A stretch of DNA of 64,000 nucleotides from Brachybacterium sp042666875 (GTDB taxonomy: Bacteria > Actinomycetota > Actinomycetes > Actinomycetales > Dermabacteraceae). A model generated the notes under the pieces. The model was not told the DNA's origin and did not search any database. It saw only the letters and a list, made by a program, of their open reading frames with translations. The translations under genes were made by a program, and so were the position numbers. This document shows, one piece after another, positions 1 to 8,332 of this stretch; the stretch's first letter is position 1, and each line of letters begins with the position of its first letter. The DNA is taken from NCBI RefSeq assembly GCF_042666875.1, contig NZ_JBHTCX010000002.1:411154-475153 (forward strand). Direction: 5' to 3'.

Positions 1-1
1 C

Positions 2-799
2 ATCGCGGCCGAGCGATACGAGGCCGCGTGGGTGCCCCTCGAGCAGGCCCGGCGCATCGCCGACCAGCAGCGCGATCACCGCCGCGCGCTGGAGGCCTCC
101 CGGCTGGCCGCGAGCATCCACGAGCGCACCGGCGACCACGCCGCAGCCCTCCAGGAGCTGCGCCGCGTGGCCTCCGAGGCGCGCTGGCTGGCCGACGACC
201 TCGCGACCCCGCGTGCCGAGCGCGCGAGGATGATCAGGACCGAGCTCGAGGCGCACGCGCTCGTGCTGCGGCGTGCTCTGGATCTGGGACGGACCGCTGT
301 GGCCGACGAGGTGGCCGGGGCGATCGAGCGCCGTGCCCGCCCCGAGGGTGGCCGGCCCCTGCTGCCCCCCGAGCTGCTGTGGGACCACCGGGTCGACGCC
401 CGGGTGGGCCGCTTCATCGCGGTCGGCACCGCCCTGGCCCGCGAGGAGGCCGCCCGTGCCGCTGACACTGGAGATGCCGCCGGTGCCGCGCCCGTCCCCG
501 GAGCTGCGGATTCCGCCCGGGCCGCCGACGCCCCCGGCGCTGCCGATGCGGCCGAGTACGAACGTCGCCGTCGCGAGGCGATGCAGGTCATCGACGAGAT
601 GCCCGCCGGTCACGACGCCCGTGCCCGGTACTGGGCGGCCTATGTCGATGACCGGCACGCCGAGATGCTCGCCGATCGCGGCATCCACGACCGGGCCCGG
701 CGGGCGGCGAAACGAGCCCGCGACGGCTGGGCCCACCTGGAGATGGCCGACGACGTCGCCCGCGTCGACGCCCTGCTCGAGCGCCTTGGCGACGCCTGA
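2..799 (+). CDS. 3' part of an alpha-helical protein of unknown function
   Basis: The reading frame is open from base 2 with no stop, so the gene begins before the window; the GTG at 32 is probably internal. The visible 265 residues are Ala/Arg/Glu-rich and look like consecutive helical hairpins of TPR type (QARRIADQQRDHRRALEASR, then a segment rich in ERTGDHAAALQEL). Around residues 155-180 there is a low-complexity Ala/Pro/Asp linker, and a final helical segment follows. No catalytic motif is recognised and no family can be named. It is followed by about 300 bases without a gene that hold repeats and a hairpin. Confidence 0.75.
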   Translation: MAAERYEAAWVPLEQARRIADQQRDHRRALEASRLAASIHERTGDHAAALQELRRVASEARWLADDLATPRAERARMIRTELEAHALVLRRALDLGRTAVADEVAGAIERRARPEGGRPLLPPELLWDHRVDARVGRFIAVGTALAREEAARAADTGDAAGAAPVPGAADSARAADAPGAADAAEYERRRREAMQVIDEMPAGHDARARYWAAYVDDRHAEMLADRGIHDRARRAAKRARDGWAHLEMADDVARVDALLERLGDA

Positions 800-852
800 C
801 CGCGACGGTGCCCGGCACCTGGGTCCGGCGTCCCCGGCGCCAGCGCAGGGCC

Positions 853-917
853 GTTGGCAAACCAGCGCCGGCGCCGGGCTGTTGGCAAGCCAGCGCCGGC
901 GCGGAGCTGTTGGCAAA
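853..917. repeat. 28-bp tandem repeat, 2.3 copies
   Basis: Two 28-bp units (853-880 and 881-908) both begin GTTGGCAA, followed by CCAGCGCCGGCGC, and differ at few positions. A third partial unit (909-917) repeats GTTGGCAAA. It lies just after the stop of the first gene and just before an inverted repeat. The rest of the 800-1097 gap shows nothing else beyond the hairpin and a possible promoter (TACCGT near 1059) for the next gene. Confidence 0.75.
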
Positions 918-921
918 AAGG

Positions 922-977
922 TGTAGCTGAGCGGCTCCAGACCCCTGTGAGAGGAGGGCACGGTCCGCTCAGCTACA
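922..977. repeat. Perfect 13-bp inverted repeat (hairpin) with 30-nt loop
   Basis: TGTAGCTGAGCGG at 922-934 is exactly complemented by CCGCTCAGCTACA at 965-977, with a 30-nt spacer. There is no T-run after it, so a classical terminator is uncertain. It could be a terminator of the preceding gene, a small mobile palindromic element, or an RNA structure. The arms are less GC-rich than the flanks. Confidence 0.7.
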
Positions 978-1097
978 TGTTCGTGCCACGCGCCAGGCAG
1001 GGGACTGCTGCGGGTGGCGCAACAGGCGGATCCGGCACTGCTGCCGACCCGCCCTCTGACGTACCGTGGAGGTATCGGCCGGAAGGGGCGCGGGGCG

Positions 1098-1421
1098 ATG
1101 AGCGTAGACATCGACGAGCACACGCATGGCCCGGACGAGCACATCCGCGTACGGCACAACGCTGCCTCCCGCCGCTACGAGGCGGTCCGGAACGGCGCGA
1201 CCGTCGGCATCCTCCTGTATGAGCGAACCCGCCGGCGGATCGAGCTCGTCCACACCGTCACCGATCCCGAGCATCGCGGGGAGGGAGTCGCGTCGGTGCT
1301 GGTGCGCACCGTCCTGGCGGAGGCGCGATCCGAATCGCTGGCGGTGGTCGTGATCTGCCCGTTCATCGAGAGCTGGCTGCAGCGCCACCCGGAGCAGGCC
1401 GGCGGCGTCGTGCACGAGTGA
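1098..1421 (+). CDS. Short GNAT N-acetyltransferase (YidJ/COG2388 type)
   Basis: This 107-aa protein matches the minimal GNAT group: a beta-rich N-terminus (residues 12-45, ending VGILLYERTRRRIELVHT), then the acetyl-CoA pyrophosphate-binding segment DPEHRGEGVASVLV and a C-terminal strand with PFIESWLQRHPE. Family members transfer an acetyl group from acetyl-CoA; the acceptor is unknown. ATG 1098 was chosen because GGAAGGGG lies about 10 bases upstream and because the family starts here; upstream in-frame codons lack homology. Single gene, same direction as the next. Confidence 0.85.
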   Translation: MSVDIDEHTHGPDEHIRVRHNAASRRYEAVRNGATVGILLYERTRRRIELVHTVTDPEHRGEGVASVLVRTVLAEARSESLAVVVICPFIESWLQRHPEQAGGVVHE

Positions 1422-1517
1422 CCCGCGCGAGGTCGGCGATGCGCGGGCCGGAGCGCGCGGAGATGACCGTCAGGTCGGGCCTCGCGGCCGGCCCTCGACC
1501 GAGTCCGCGCTGCGGCG

Positions 1518-1523
1518 TAGCGT
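1518..1523 (+). promoter_or_regulatory. -10 element of a leaderless transcript
   Basis: TAGCGT fits the actinobacterial TANNNT -10 consensus and ends 7 bases before ATG 1531. No Shine-Dalgarno sequence precedes the ATG. The mRNA therefore probably starts at the start codon. Confidence 0.45.
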
Positions 1524-1530
1524 CGGGCGC

Positions 1531-2040
1531 ATGAATGGAATCGACATCCTTCGTGACGCAGCGTCCCGCCCCCTCGACGCCGCCGAGGCTCTGCGCGACA
1601 AGCTCGACGCCGAGACGCTCAATGCCCATGTGGGCGGACACCCGAACTCCGTCGCCTGGCTGCTCTGGCACGCGGGCCGCGAGATCGATGCGCAGCTCGC
1701 GGATCTGGCCGACCACCAGGAGCTGTGGGTCTCCGAGGACTTCGCAGAGCTCACCGGCTTCGGGGAGGAAGGGTCTCGGGTCGGCTACGGGGACTCGGCC
1801 GAGCAGGCCCGCGCCGTGACCGCCGAGGAGCCCGGCCCGCTGCTGGAATACCTCTCCGCCGTGACGGAGGCGCTGCTGGCCTACCTCGACACCCTCGACG
1901 AGGACGCGCTGGGCGATGTCATCGACGACAGCTGGGACCCGCCGGTCACGCGTGGCGCGAGGCTGGTGAGCATCGTCGATGACGCCGCCCAGCACGTCGG
2001 CCAGGCGGCGTACGTCGTCGGGGTCCCCGAGAAGGCCTGA
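1531..2040 (+). CDS. DinB-family (DUF664-type) protein
   Basis: This 169-aa protein has the four-helix DinB arrangement. The N-terminal helix (ILRDAASRPLDAAEALRDKL) is followed by HPNSVAWLLWHAGREID, where His and the WH pair are typical metal or cofactor contacts, and a late helix has DDAAQHVGQAAY with a third His. The superfamily includes mycothiol- or bacillithiol-dependent transferases in actinobacteria and firmicutes, but the substrate here cannot be inferred. It has a leaderless-type start and no overlap with neighbours. Confidence 0.82.
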   Translation: MNGIDILRDAASRPLDAAEALRDKLDAETLNAHVGGHPNSVAWLLWHAGREIDAQLADLADHQELWVSEDFAELTGFGEEGSRVGYGDSAEQARAVTAEEPGPLLEYLSAVTEALLAYLDTLDEDALGDVIDDSWDPPVTRGARLVSIVDDAAQHVGQAAYVVGVPEKA

Positions 2041-2091
2041 TCTCGAGACTCTCCGGTGGCGGCACGGGCCGTGGCCGGAGTCCGGGTCGCC

Positions 2092-2472
2092 TCAGTCCGG
2101 CCGCACGGCGCTCAGGCAGAACGGGTGTCCGACGGGATCGAGCATCACCCGCCAGGCCGAGGGCTCCGGCTGCGCATCGGCCTCGCGGGCGCCGATCTCC
2201 GTGGCGGCGGTGACCGCGGCCTCGAGATCCTCCGCGGCCAGGTCCAGGTGCATCTGTGCCCGCTGCGGACCCTCCGGCCACTGCGGGGCCGTGAACTCGT
2301 CGGCCGTCATCAGCGTGAGCATCGGGCCCGCCCCCGCCAGGGAGACGACCTCGCGGCCCGGGGTCGCGAAGGCCTCCTCGAGCCCCAGCAGCGCGCAGTA
2401 GAACGGGGCCAGGTCGTCGGGCCGGGGACAGTCGATCGAGATGGACGCGAGCGGAGCGATGGCATCAGGCAT
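2092..2472 (-). CDS. VOC-superfamily (glyoxalase/bleomycin-resistance-like) protein
   Basis: This 126-aa protein has the paired beta-alpha-beta-beta-beta modules of the vicinal-oxygen-chelate fold: ISIDCPRPDDLAPFYCALLGLE at the start, QMHLDLAAEDLEAAVTAATEIGA in the middle, and WRVMLDPVGHPFCLS at the end. The CP..LAPFY and DP.GHPFCL signatures are those of the actinobacterial glyoxalase-like group. Substrate unknown. ATG 2472 starts the domain directly; a longer in-frame extension to 2553 would run into the dnaB promoter region. Divergent from dnaB. Confidence 0.83.
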   Translation of the reverse strand: MPDAIAPLASISIDCPRPDDLAPFYCALLGLEEAFATPGREVVSLAGAGPMLTLMTADEFTAPQWPEGPQRAQMHLDLAAEDLEAAVTAATEIGAREADAQPEPSAWRVMLDPVGHPFCLSAVRPD

Positions 2473-2612
2473 GGCATCACCGTAGGCGCCGGGCCCGACG
2501 GACCAGCCGGCCAACAGGCTGACGGCCGGACGCGGCCTGCCCCGTTCCTCCACACCGCATGTGAATCCACACCCCGATCGATGTCACGTCGCCCGGCGTC
2601 CGCCGGTGTTCC

Positions 2613-2618
2613 TACACT
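2613..2618 (+). promoter_or_regulatory. -10 element of leaderless dnaB transcript
   Basis: TACACT lies 6 bases before the GTG start of dnaB and no ribosome-binding site is present. Transcription should begin at or next to the GTG. Confidence 0.5.
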
Positions 2619-2624
2619 GGCTCG

Positions 2625-4001
2625 GTGACATCCACTGAGGCTTATGAAGCAGGACCGGACCGCGGCCTGGAGCGCACCCCGCCCCAGGACCTCGCTGCCG
2701 AGCGCGGCGTTCTCGGCGGGATGATGCTGTCCAAGGACGCGATCGCCGACGTCGTGGAGACCGTCCGCGGCAGTGACTTCTACCGCCCTGCGCACGAGAT
2801 GATCTTCGAGGCGATCATCGACCTGTACGGCCGCGGCGAGCCCGCCGACCTGGTCACCGTCTCCGACGAGCTCTCCAAGCGCGGCGAGCTGCAGCGCGTG
2901 GGCGGCGGCGCCTATCTCGCCGACCTCATCGACATGGTCCCCACCGCCGCCAACGCGGGCTTCTATGCCGAGATCGTCGTCGAGCGCGGCACCCTGCGCC
3001 GCCTGGTGGAGGCCGGCACCCGCATCGTCCAGCTCGGCTACGCGGCCGACGGCGGCGAGGTCGACGAGGTCATCAACGAGGCTCAGGCCCAGGTCTACGC
3101 GGTCACCGAGCGCGGTCAGAGCGAGGACTTCGTGCCGCTGGGCGAGGTGATCGACGAGACCCTGAACACGATCGAGGCCACCCAGAACCGCGGTGGTCAG
3201 GTCACCGGTATCCCCACCGGGTTCGCGGAGTTCGACGAGCTCACCCAGGGCCTGCACGGCGGGCAGATGATCATCTTCGCCGGCCGTCCCGCGATGGGTA
3301 AGACGACGCTGGGCATGGACGTGCTGCGCTCCGCCTCCATCCACAATGGCAAGGCCTCGGTGATCTTCTCGCTGGAGATGGACAAGACCGAGATCACGAT
3401 GCGCCTGCTCTCGGCCGAGTCGCAGGTTCCGATGAATCGCATGCGCGACGGCTCGATGGACGACCGCGACTGGCAGGCCATGGCCCGCGCCATGAGCCGC
3501 ATCGCCGACGCCCCGCTGTTCATGGACGACAGCGCGAACATGTCCCTGATGGAGATCCGTGCGAAGTGCCGCCGGCTCAAGCAGAAGCACGACCTGGGTC
3601 TGGTGGTCATCGACTACCTGCAGCTGATGAGCTCGGGCAAGAAGGTCGAGTCCCGTCAGCAGGAGGTCTCGGAGTTCTCCCGTGCCCTGAAGCTGCTGGC
3701 CAAGGAGATCGAGGTGCCCGTGATCGCGATCTCGCAGCTGAATCGTGGCAGCGAGCAGCGCCAGGACAAGACCCCGATGATGAGCGATCTGCGCGAATCC
3801 GGCTCGATCGAGCAGGACGCGGACCTCATCGTGCTGATCCACCGTGAGGACTACTACGAGAAGGAGTCCGCCCGCGCCGGCGAGGCCGACCTCATCCTCG
3901 CCAAGCACCGTAACGGTGCCACCAAGACGATCCCGGTCGCCTTCGAAGGCCACTACTCGCGGTTCAAGGACATGGCCGGCACCGGCGGCTTCAGCGGCTG
4001 A
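2625..4001 (+). CDS. dnaB: Replicative DNA helicase DnaB
   Basis: DnaB is the hexameric 5'-3' helicase that unwinds DNA at the replication fork and recruits primase. The 458-aa product has the N-terminal DnaB domain (PPQDLAAERGVLGGMML, residues 19-120), the linker, and the RecA-like ATPase domain from about residue 190, with Walker A GRPAMGKTT, Walker B LVVIDYLQLM, and the C-terminal SQLNRGSEQR and DLRESGSIEQDAD motifs. Length is that of a normal DnaB with no intein. GTG 2625 is the start, preceded by a -10 box and no Shine-Dalgarno. Transcribed alone. Confidence 0.97.
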   Translation: MTSTEAYEAGPDRGLERTPPQDLAAERGVLGGMMLSKDAIADVVETVRGSDFYRPAHEMIFEAIIDLYGRGEPADLVTVSDELSKRGELQRVGGGAYLADLIDMVPTAANAGFYAEIVVERGTLRRLVEAGTRIVQLGYAADGGEVDEVINEAQAQVYAVTERGQSEDFVPLGEVIDETLNTIEATQNRGGQVTGIPTGFAEFDELTQGLHGGQMIIFAGRPAMGKTTLGMDVLRSASIHNGKASVIFSLEMDKTEITMRLLSAESQVPMNRMRDGSMDDRDWQAMARAMSRIADAPLFMDDSANMSLMEIRAKCRRLKQKHDLGLVVIDYLQLMSSGKKVESRQQEVSEFSRALKLLAKEIEVPVIAISQLNRGSEQRQDKTPMMSDLRESGSIEQDADLIVLIHREDYYEKESARAGEADLILAKHRNGATKTIPVAFEGHYSRFKDMAGTGGFSG

Positions 4002-4148
4002 GGTGCCGCGCCGGGTTCAGGCGCCCCGGTCCCCGGAAACGTCTCTGCGCTGACACAGAACCGTGGAACGGGCACGCGTGCCGCGGATTCTCAGCAGCGA
4101 CCCCGATTCGAGGCGCGCTGACGGCGGTCGTGGGGATGCGGTGGCCGT

Positions 4149-4625
4149 ATGGGCGCCGTCACCGCCGCGGTCGGAGTGCACGAAGTCCCGCGGGCTTCCT
4201 TGGCCGCGGTGCCGGTCGCTGCGCCCGGATACGCCGACGAGTTCGCTCTCGAGCTGGACGTCCCGCCGCGCGCGAGCGCCGAGTCCTGGGCACGGGCGAT
4301 GTTCGGGGACATCCCCGATACCGGGGAGCGAGTCATCTTCCGGGGCCTCCTGCGTCTGCGGCTGGAACCGGGGCCGTCGCCGGATGTAGTCGCCGGGTTC
4401 GTCGTCGCCGAGCGGAATCACGAGACGATCCGTCTCGAGGCGCATTCGCCCTTCCTCACCTGCCATCTCCTGGTGCGGACCCACGCCCTGCACGTCACGC
4501 TCACCACGGTGATGGACTACACCGGCCGCGCCGGGCCTGTGGTGTGGAGCCCCCTGTCCATGGCACACCGCCGTCTCGCGCCCGGGCTGCTCCGCGACGC
4601 GCAGGAGAAGCTGTCGTCTCCGTAG
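4149..4625 (+). CDS. DUF2867-like protein
   Basis: This 158-aa protein resembles DUF2867 proteins, which have an SRPBCC-like fold often seen beside actinobacterial oxidoreductases. Visible landmarks are the helix ESWARAMFGDIP, strands GFVVAERNHETIRLEAHSP and HALHVTLTTVMDYTG, and a C-terminal helix (SMAHRRLAPGLLRDAQEK). No catalytic residues can be named. The start at ATG 4149 has no convincing ribosome-binding site, so a GTG start slightly upstream is possible. It stands alone in a roughly 740-base gap between dnaB and the symporter operon; bases 4002-4148 show only a short palindrome at 4071-4082. Confidence 0.6.
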   Translation: MGAVTAAVGVHEVPRASLAAVPVAAPGYADEFALELDVPPRASAESWARAMFGDIPDTGERVIFRGLLRLRLEPGPSPDVVAGFVVAERNHETIRLEAHSPFLTCHLLVRTHALHVTLTTVMDYTGRAGPVVWSPLSMAHRRLAPGLLRDAQEKLSSP

Positions 4626-4658
4626 CGGTCGCGGGCCGACCAGATCCCAGGTTCCTAT

Positions 4659-4674
4659 TGTGGTGGCCATCACA
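4659..4674. promoter_or_regulatory. GlxR/CRP-type cAMP-receptor site upstream of DUF485-actP
   Basis: The 16-bp sequence TGTGGTGGCCATCACA matches TGTGA-N6-TCACA except for one base and is close to a perfect palindrome. It overlaps a plausible -35 (TTGTGG, 4658-4663) that is followed 16 bases later by a TACGGT -10 (4680-4685). CRP and GlxR control acetate uptake genes in E. coli and Corynebacterium, so the context fits. Confidence 0.55.
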
Positions 4675-4748
4675 GGTGCTACGGTCAGCCTGAGTCCGGT
4701 GCTGCTCGCACCGGCCTGGCATCACCGCAGAACGAAGGAGTTGTGCCT

Positions 4749-5120
4749 GTGACCTCCTCTCCCCAGGGGACTCCCGGCCCTGTGCCGGATCCCGACGAGC
4801 CCCTCACCCCCACTGCCGAGCAGTTCCTCGCCGTCCAGAAGTCCGAGGAGTTCGGGCAGCTGCGCCGCAGCTTCCGCGGCTTCGCCATCCCGATGACGAT
4901 CGCCTTCCTCGTCTGGTACCTGAGCTACGTGCTGCTGTCGACCTACGCCACGGGATTCATGTCGATCCAGGTGGTCGGATACCTGAACCTCGGCACGATC
5001 TTCGGGTTCAGCCAGTTCCTGATGACCTTCCTCATCACGTGGGCGTACATCCGCCACGCCAACAAGTCGCTGGATCCGATCTCCAGCAGGATCCGTGGCG
5101 AGCTGGAGGGCACCGAATGA
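4749..5120 (+). CDS. DUF485 membrane protein (YjcH-like), partner of ActP
   Basis: This 123-aa protein has a hydrophilic N-terminus and two membrane segments (IPMTIAFLVWYLSYVLLSTY, and a second spanning LGTIFGFSQFLMTFLITWAY), the arrangement of the DUF485/YjcH proteins encoded next to cation-acetate symporters. GTG 4749 is preferred because GAAGGAG ends 8 bases upstream; the in-frame GTG 4743 lies only 2 bases after it. The stop overlaps the actP start (ATGA), so the two are translationally coupled. The role in the transport complex is not established. Confidence 0.9.
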   Translation: MTSSPQGTPGPVPDPDEPLTPTAEQFLAVQKSEEFGQLRRSFRGFAIPMTIAFLVWYLSYVLLSTYATGFMSIQVVGYLNLGTIFGFSQFLMTFLITWAYIRHANKSLDPISSRIRGELEGTE

Positions 5121-6706
5121 ACGACATGGGCAATCCGATCCTGAACATCTCGATCTTCCTCGCCTTCGTCATCATCACCCTGGTCGTGGTGGTGCGGGTC
5201 TCGAAGACGACCACATCGGCCGGGGACTTCTACCACGGCGGCCGCGCCTTCTCCGGTCGCCAGAACGGCATCGCCATCGCCGGTGACTACCTCTCGGCCG
5301 CCTCGTTCCTCGGCATCGTCGGGGCCGTCGCCCTCTACGGGTACGACGGTCTGCTGTACTCGGTCGGCTTCCTCGTCGCCTGGTTGGTGGCGCTGCTGCT
5401 GGTGGCGGAGCCGCTGCGCAACACCGGCAAGTACACGATGGCCGACGTGCTGAGCTTCCGGATGCAGAAACGGCCGGTGCGCACCGCCGCCGCCACCTCC
5501 ACCCTGGCGATCACGTTCTTCTACCTGCTCGCGCAGATGGCCGGCGCCGGGGCCCTGGTGTCCCTGCTGATCGGCATCGAGGGCCGCGTGGGTCAGTCGC
5601 TGGTGATCGCCGTCGTCGGCGTCGTGATGATCGCCTACGTGCTGATCGGTGGCATGAAGGGCACCACCTGGGTGCAGATCATCAAGGCCGTCCTGCTGAT
5701 CACCGCCGTCGGCGTCACCACCGTGTGGATCCTGGCGCTGAACGGCTTCAACCTCTCCGCCCTGCTCGGACAGGCCGTCCAGAACCACCCGGAGGGGCAG
5801 GCGATCCTCGATCCGATGCTGCAGTACGGCACCTCCGGCGCCACCAAGCTGGGCTTCGTCTCCCTCGCGATCGCGCTCGTGTTCGGTGCCGCCGGGCTGC
5901 CCCACGTGCTGATGCGCTTCTACACGGTGCCCACCGCGAAGGAGGCCAGGCGCTCGGTGGTCTGGGCGATCGCCCTGATCGGCTTCTTCTACCTGTGCAC
6001 CCTGGTGCTCGGGTTCGGGGCCGCCTACATGGTGGGCGTGGACACGATCGACGCGCTGCCGGGCGGCTCGAACTCCGCGGCCCCGGCGCTCGCCTACGCC
6101 GTCGGCGGGACCGCCCTGATGGGCATCATCTCCGCGGTGGCCTTCGCGACCATCCTCGCGGTGGTGGCGGGCCTGACGATCACCGCCTCCGCCTCGTTCG
6201 CGCACGACATCTACAACGGCGTGATCAAGCGCGGCCAGGCCGACCCCCAGAAGGAGGTCACCGTCGCCCGGCGCACGGCGCTCGTGATCGGCGGCGTCTC
6301 GATCGTCGGCGGCATCCTCGCGGCCGAGCAGAACGTGGCATTCCTGGTCTCGCTCGCCTTCGCCGTGGCGGCCAGCGCCAACCTGCCCTCGATCCTCTAC
6401 ACCCTGTACTGGAAGCGGTTCAACACGCGCGGTTCGGTGTGGAGCATCTACGGCGGCCTGTTCAGCGCACTGTTCCTCATCACGTTCTCCCCGGTGGTCT
6501 CCGGATCCGAGACGGCGATGATCCCCGGACTGGACTTCGCGTGGTTCCCGCTGTCCAACCCGGCGATCATCACGGTGCCGCTGGGCTTCTTCCTCGGCTG
6601 GCTCGGGTCGGTGACCTCCTCGGAGCGCAACGACCTCAAGCACGCCGAGATGGAGGTGCGCTCCATGACGGGCGCCGGCTCGGAGAAGGCCACCGTCACG
6701 CACTGA
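5117..6706 (+). CDS. actP: Sodium:solute symporter, cation/acetate type (ActP)
   Basis: This 529-aa integral membrane protein of the SSS family has about 13 hydrophobic segments. The ActP-type signature is near the N-terminus (STSAGDFYHGG-like residues, GRQNGIAIAGDYLSAASFLG), with LIGGMKGTTWVQ in the middle and GLPHVLMRFYTVPTAKEAR in the sixth loop. Family members import acetate and related short carboxylates with Na+. It is encoded in an ATGA overlap with the DUF485 gene and downstream of a CRP/GlxR-like site, so it probably responds to carbon status. ATG 5117 is fixed by the overlap. Confidence 0.92.
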   Translation: MNDMGNPILNISIFLAFVIITLVVVVRVSKTTTSAGDFYHGGRAFSGRQNGIAIAGDYLSAASFLGIVGAVALYGYDGLLYSVGFLVAWLVALLLVAEPLRNTGKYTMADVLSFRMQKRPVRTAAATSTLAITFFYLLAQMAGAGALVSLLIGIEGRVGQSLVIAVVGVVMIAYVLIGGMKGTTWVQIIKAVLLITAVGVTTVWILALNGFNLSALLGQAVQNHPEGQAILDPMLQYGTSGATKLGFVSLAIALVFGAAGLPHVLMRFYTVPTAKEARRSVVWAIALIGFFYLCTLVLGFGAAYMVGVDTIDALPGGSNSAAPALAYAVGGTALMGIISAVAFATILAVVAGLTITASASFAHDIYNGVIKRGQADPQKEVTVARRTALVIGGVSIVGGILAAEQNVAFLVSLAFAVAASANLPSILYTLYWKRFNTRGSVWSIYGGLFSALFLITFSPVVSGSETAMIPGLDFAWFPLSNPAIITVPLGFFLGWLGSVTSSERNDLKHAEMEVRSMTGAGSEKATVTH

Positions 6707-6717
6707 CCCTGGCGGAC

Positions 6718-7641
6718 TCAGGCCAGCCGCAGCCCGGAGCTCGCCCCCACCGCCCGGTCGTGCAGCTCGATCACCTGCTGTTCCCGCGCGGTCGGGGCAG
6801 GGCCTGCGGTCTCCAGCAGCCGGCACACGGCCGAGTCGCGGGAGGCGGCGTCGTAGCGCTCGACCCAGCGCCGATACTCCTGGTCCCGCGGTGACCGGGC
6901 CGACAGCGACTCCAGGCGGTCCACCGTGATCCGCCACGGCTTCGGCGTCAGCCGTGCCCGGTACGAGTCGTGGACACGGCACAGGAGAACGTACAGCCGG
7001 TCGCTGCCGAGCTCACTCATCAGCTGCCGGGCCCGCTCGCTGCCGGGCTCGGCGCCGCTGCCGGTGACCAGCAGGCGGAAGCCGTTGCGGGTGCGGTAGG
7101 TGCGCATCCCCAGTTCGGGATGGCGGACGCTGAAGTCGGCGATCACCTGCAGGATCCGAGCATGCTCCTCACCGCGGGCCCCGGGGTCCGGGAGGCCGTA
7201 CGCGTCGGGATCCTCCTCGGCGCCGGCCCCATCTCGGCCGCCACCGAACAGACGCGTCAGGAGGCCGCCCCGGCCGCGCCGGCGGGAGGACATCTCAGAG
7301 CCCGTCGTCAGATCGACGTCGCTGATCAGCACGGCGTCCGTGTTCAGCACCGCGGCCCCGTACCGGTTGCGGGTGATGGCGGCGATCAGCTCGCCGTCGG
7401 GGGAGCGGACCTCCTCGAGCAGCTCCTCGGGCAGGCGGCGATCGGGGTAGTACTCCAGATCGCCGCGAAGCGCCCCCGGCCCACCGGCGGCCACGAGCCG
7501 CTGGAGCCTGGCGCGGGCATCGCGCTGGGCGTCCTCCTGCGAGAGGTCGGAGGAGCCTCGGATCGTGAGGGCGAACTCCCCGCGGCCGGGGAAGGTGACG
7601 ACCTCGTCGGCGGTGGCCCAGTAGCGCGGGATCGGCTGCAT
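6718..7641 (-). CDS. Conserved protein of unknown function
   Basis: This 307-aa soluble protein cannot be assigned a function. The N-terminal half has LEYYPDRRLPEELLEEVRSP and an Asp-rich strand (LISDVDL), then a low-complexity Arg/Gly linker near residues 125-150. The C-terminal half has a conserved-looking block: LGMRTYRTRNGFRLLVT, a region with DRLYVLLCRVHDSYRARLTP, and KPWRI. This block resembles a scattered family of uncharacterised proteins with RTRNG and RARLTPKPWR motifs. ATG 7641 was chosen over an upstream in-frame start because the added residues are low complexity. Same strand as the reductase upstream, gap 22 bases. Confidence 0.7.
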   Translation of the reverse strand: MQPIPRYWATADEVVTFPGRGEFALTIRGSSDLSQEDAQRDARARLQRLVAAGGPGALRGDLEYYPDRRLPEELLEEVRSPDGELIAAITRNRYGAAVLNTDAVLISDVDLTTGSEMSSRRRGRGGLLTRLFGGGRDGAGAEEDPDAYGLPDPGARGEEHARILQVIADFSVRHPELGMRTYRTRNGFRLLVTGSGAEPGSERARQLMSELGSDRLYVLLCRVHDSYRARLTPKPWRITVDRLESLSARSPRDQEYRRWVERYDAASRDSAVCRLLETAGPAPTAREQQVIELHDRAVGASSGLRLA

Positions 7642-7663
7642 GGAAGGACTCGGGGCTCGGGGC

Positions 7664-8224
7664 TCAGCGGGTCGCGATGATTCGCGAAGTGGCCTTGACC
7701 AGGTCATCGACCAGGGCACCGGCCTTCTTCGCGGCGGACTCGGAGGGAGCGAACGTGCCGTCCTCGCCGAAGTCCGTGAAGACCGAGAGGGCCAGCTGCG
7801 TGCGCACGTCGATCATGTGGAAGTTGGAGATGATCGTGCGCCACTGCTCGACCGCGCGGATGCCTTTGTCCGCGCCGTAGGACACGAACGCGACGGGTTT
7901 CTCGCTCCACTCGGTGCCGAGCGAATCGAAGGCGTTCTTGAAGGCGCCCGGGACCCCGTGGTTGTACTCGGGAGTGACGAAGACGAAGCCGTCGCAGTCG
8001 TCGATCGCGGCGGACCAGCGCTGGACCCGCTCGTCCTCGTACTGCTTCCTGGCGGCGCCCGGCACCGTGGCCGACGTGAGGATGGGCAGGTCGAACTCCT
8101 TGAGATCGATGACCTCGAAGGCTGCTTCGCTCGCGCGGTCGCGGGCGATCGGGGCGAGCCATTCGGCGACCCGGCCGCCCTTGCGCCCATCGCGCACCGA
8201 ACCGATGATGATGCTGAGCTTCAT
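7664..8224 (-). CDS. NADPH-dependent FMN reductase family protein
   Basis: This 186-aa flavodoxin-fold protein carries the FMN phosphate-binding loop GSVRDGRKG near the N-terminus and the family hallmark VTPEYNHGVPGAFKNAFD. These enzymes use NAD(P)H to reduce FMN, quinones, azo dyes or chromate; the substrate here is unknown. ATG 8224 is supported by GAAGGAGA about 6 bases upstream. It is cotranscribed with the unknown gene downstream and divergent from the DUF421 gene. Confidence 0.9.
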   Translation of the reverse strand: MKLSIIIGSVRDGRKGGRVAEWLAPIARDRASEAAFEVIDLKEFDLPILTSATVPGAARKQYEDERVQRWSAAIDDCDGFVFVTPEYNHGVPGAFKNAFDSLGTEWSEKPVAFVSYGADKGIRAVEQWRTIISNFHMIDVRTQLALSVFTDFGEDGTFAPSESAAKKAGALVDDLVKATSRIIATR

Positions 8225-8332
8225 GCTGTCTCCTTCGTGGGGCGCTCCTTCGTGGGGTGGCGGCGCCGCGGCGCGTCCACGAAGATCGTGCCATGCCGCC
8301 CCGGCGGGCGGCATCGGGTAGAGACTGGAGGG

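Noticed and set aside
4943..6982. 679-codon minus-strand frame
   Set aside because: Antisense to actP; composition typical of a shadow frame.
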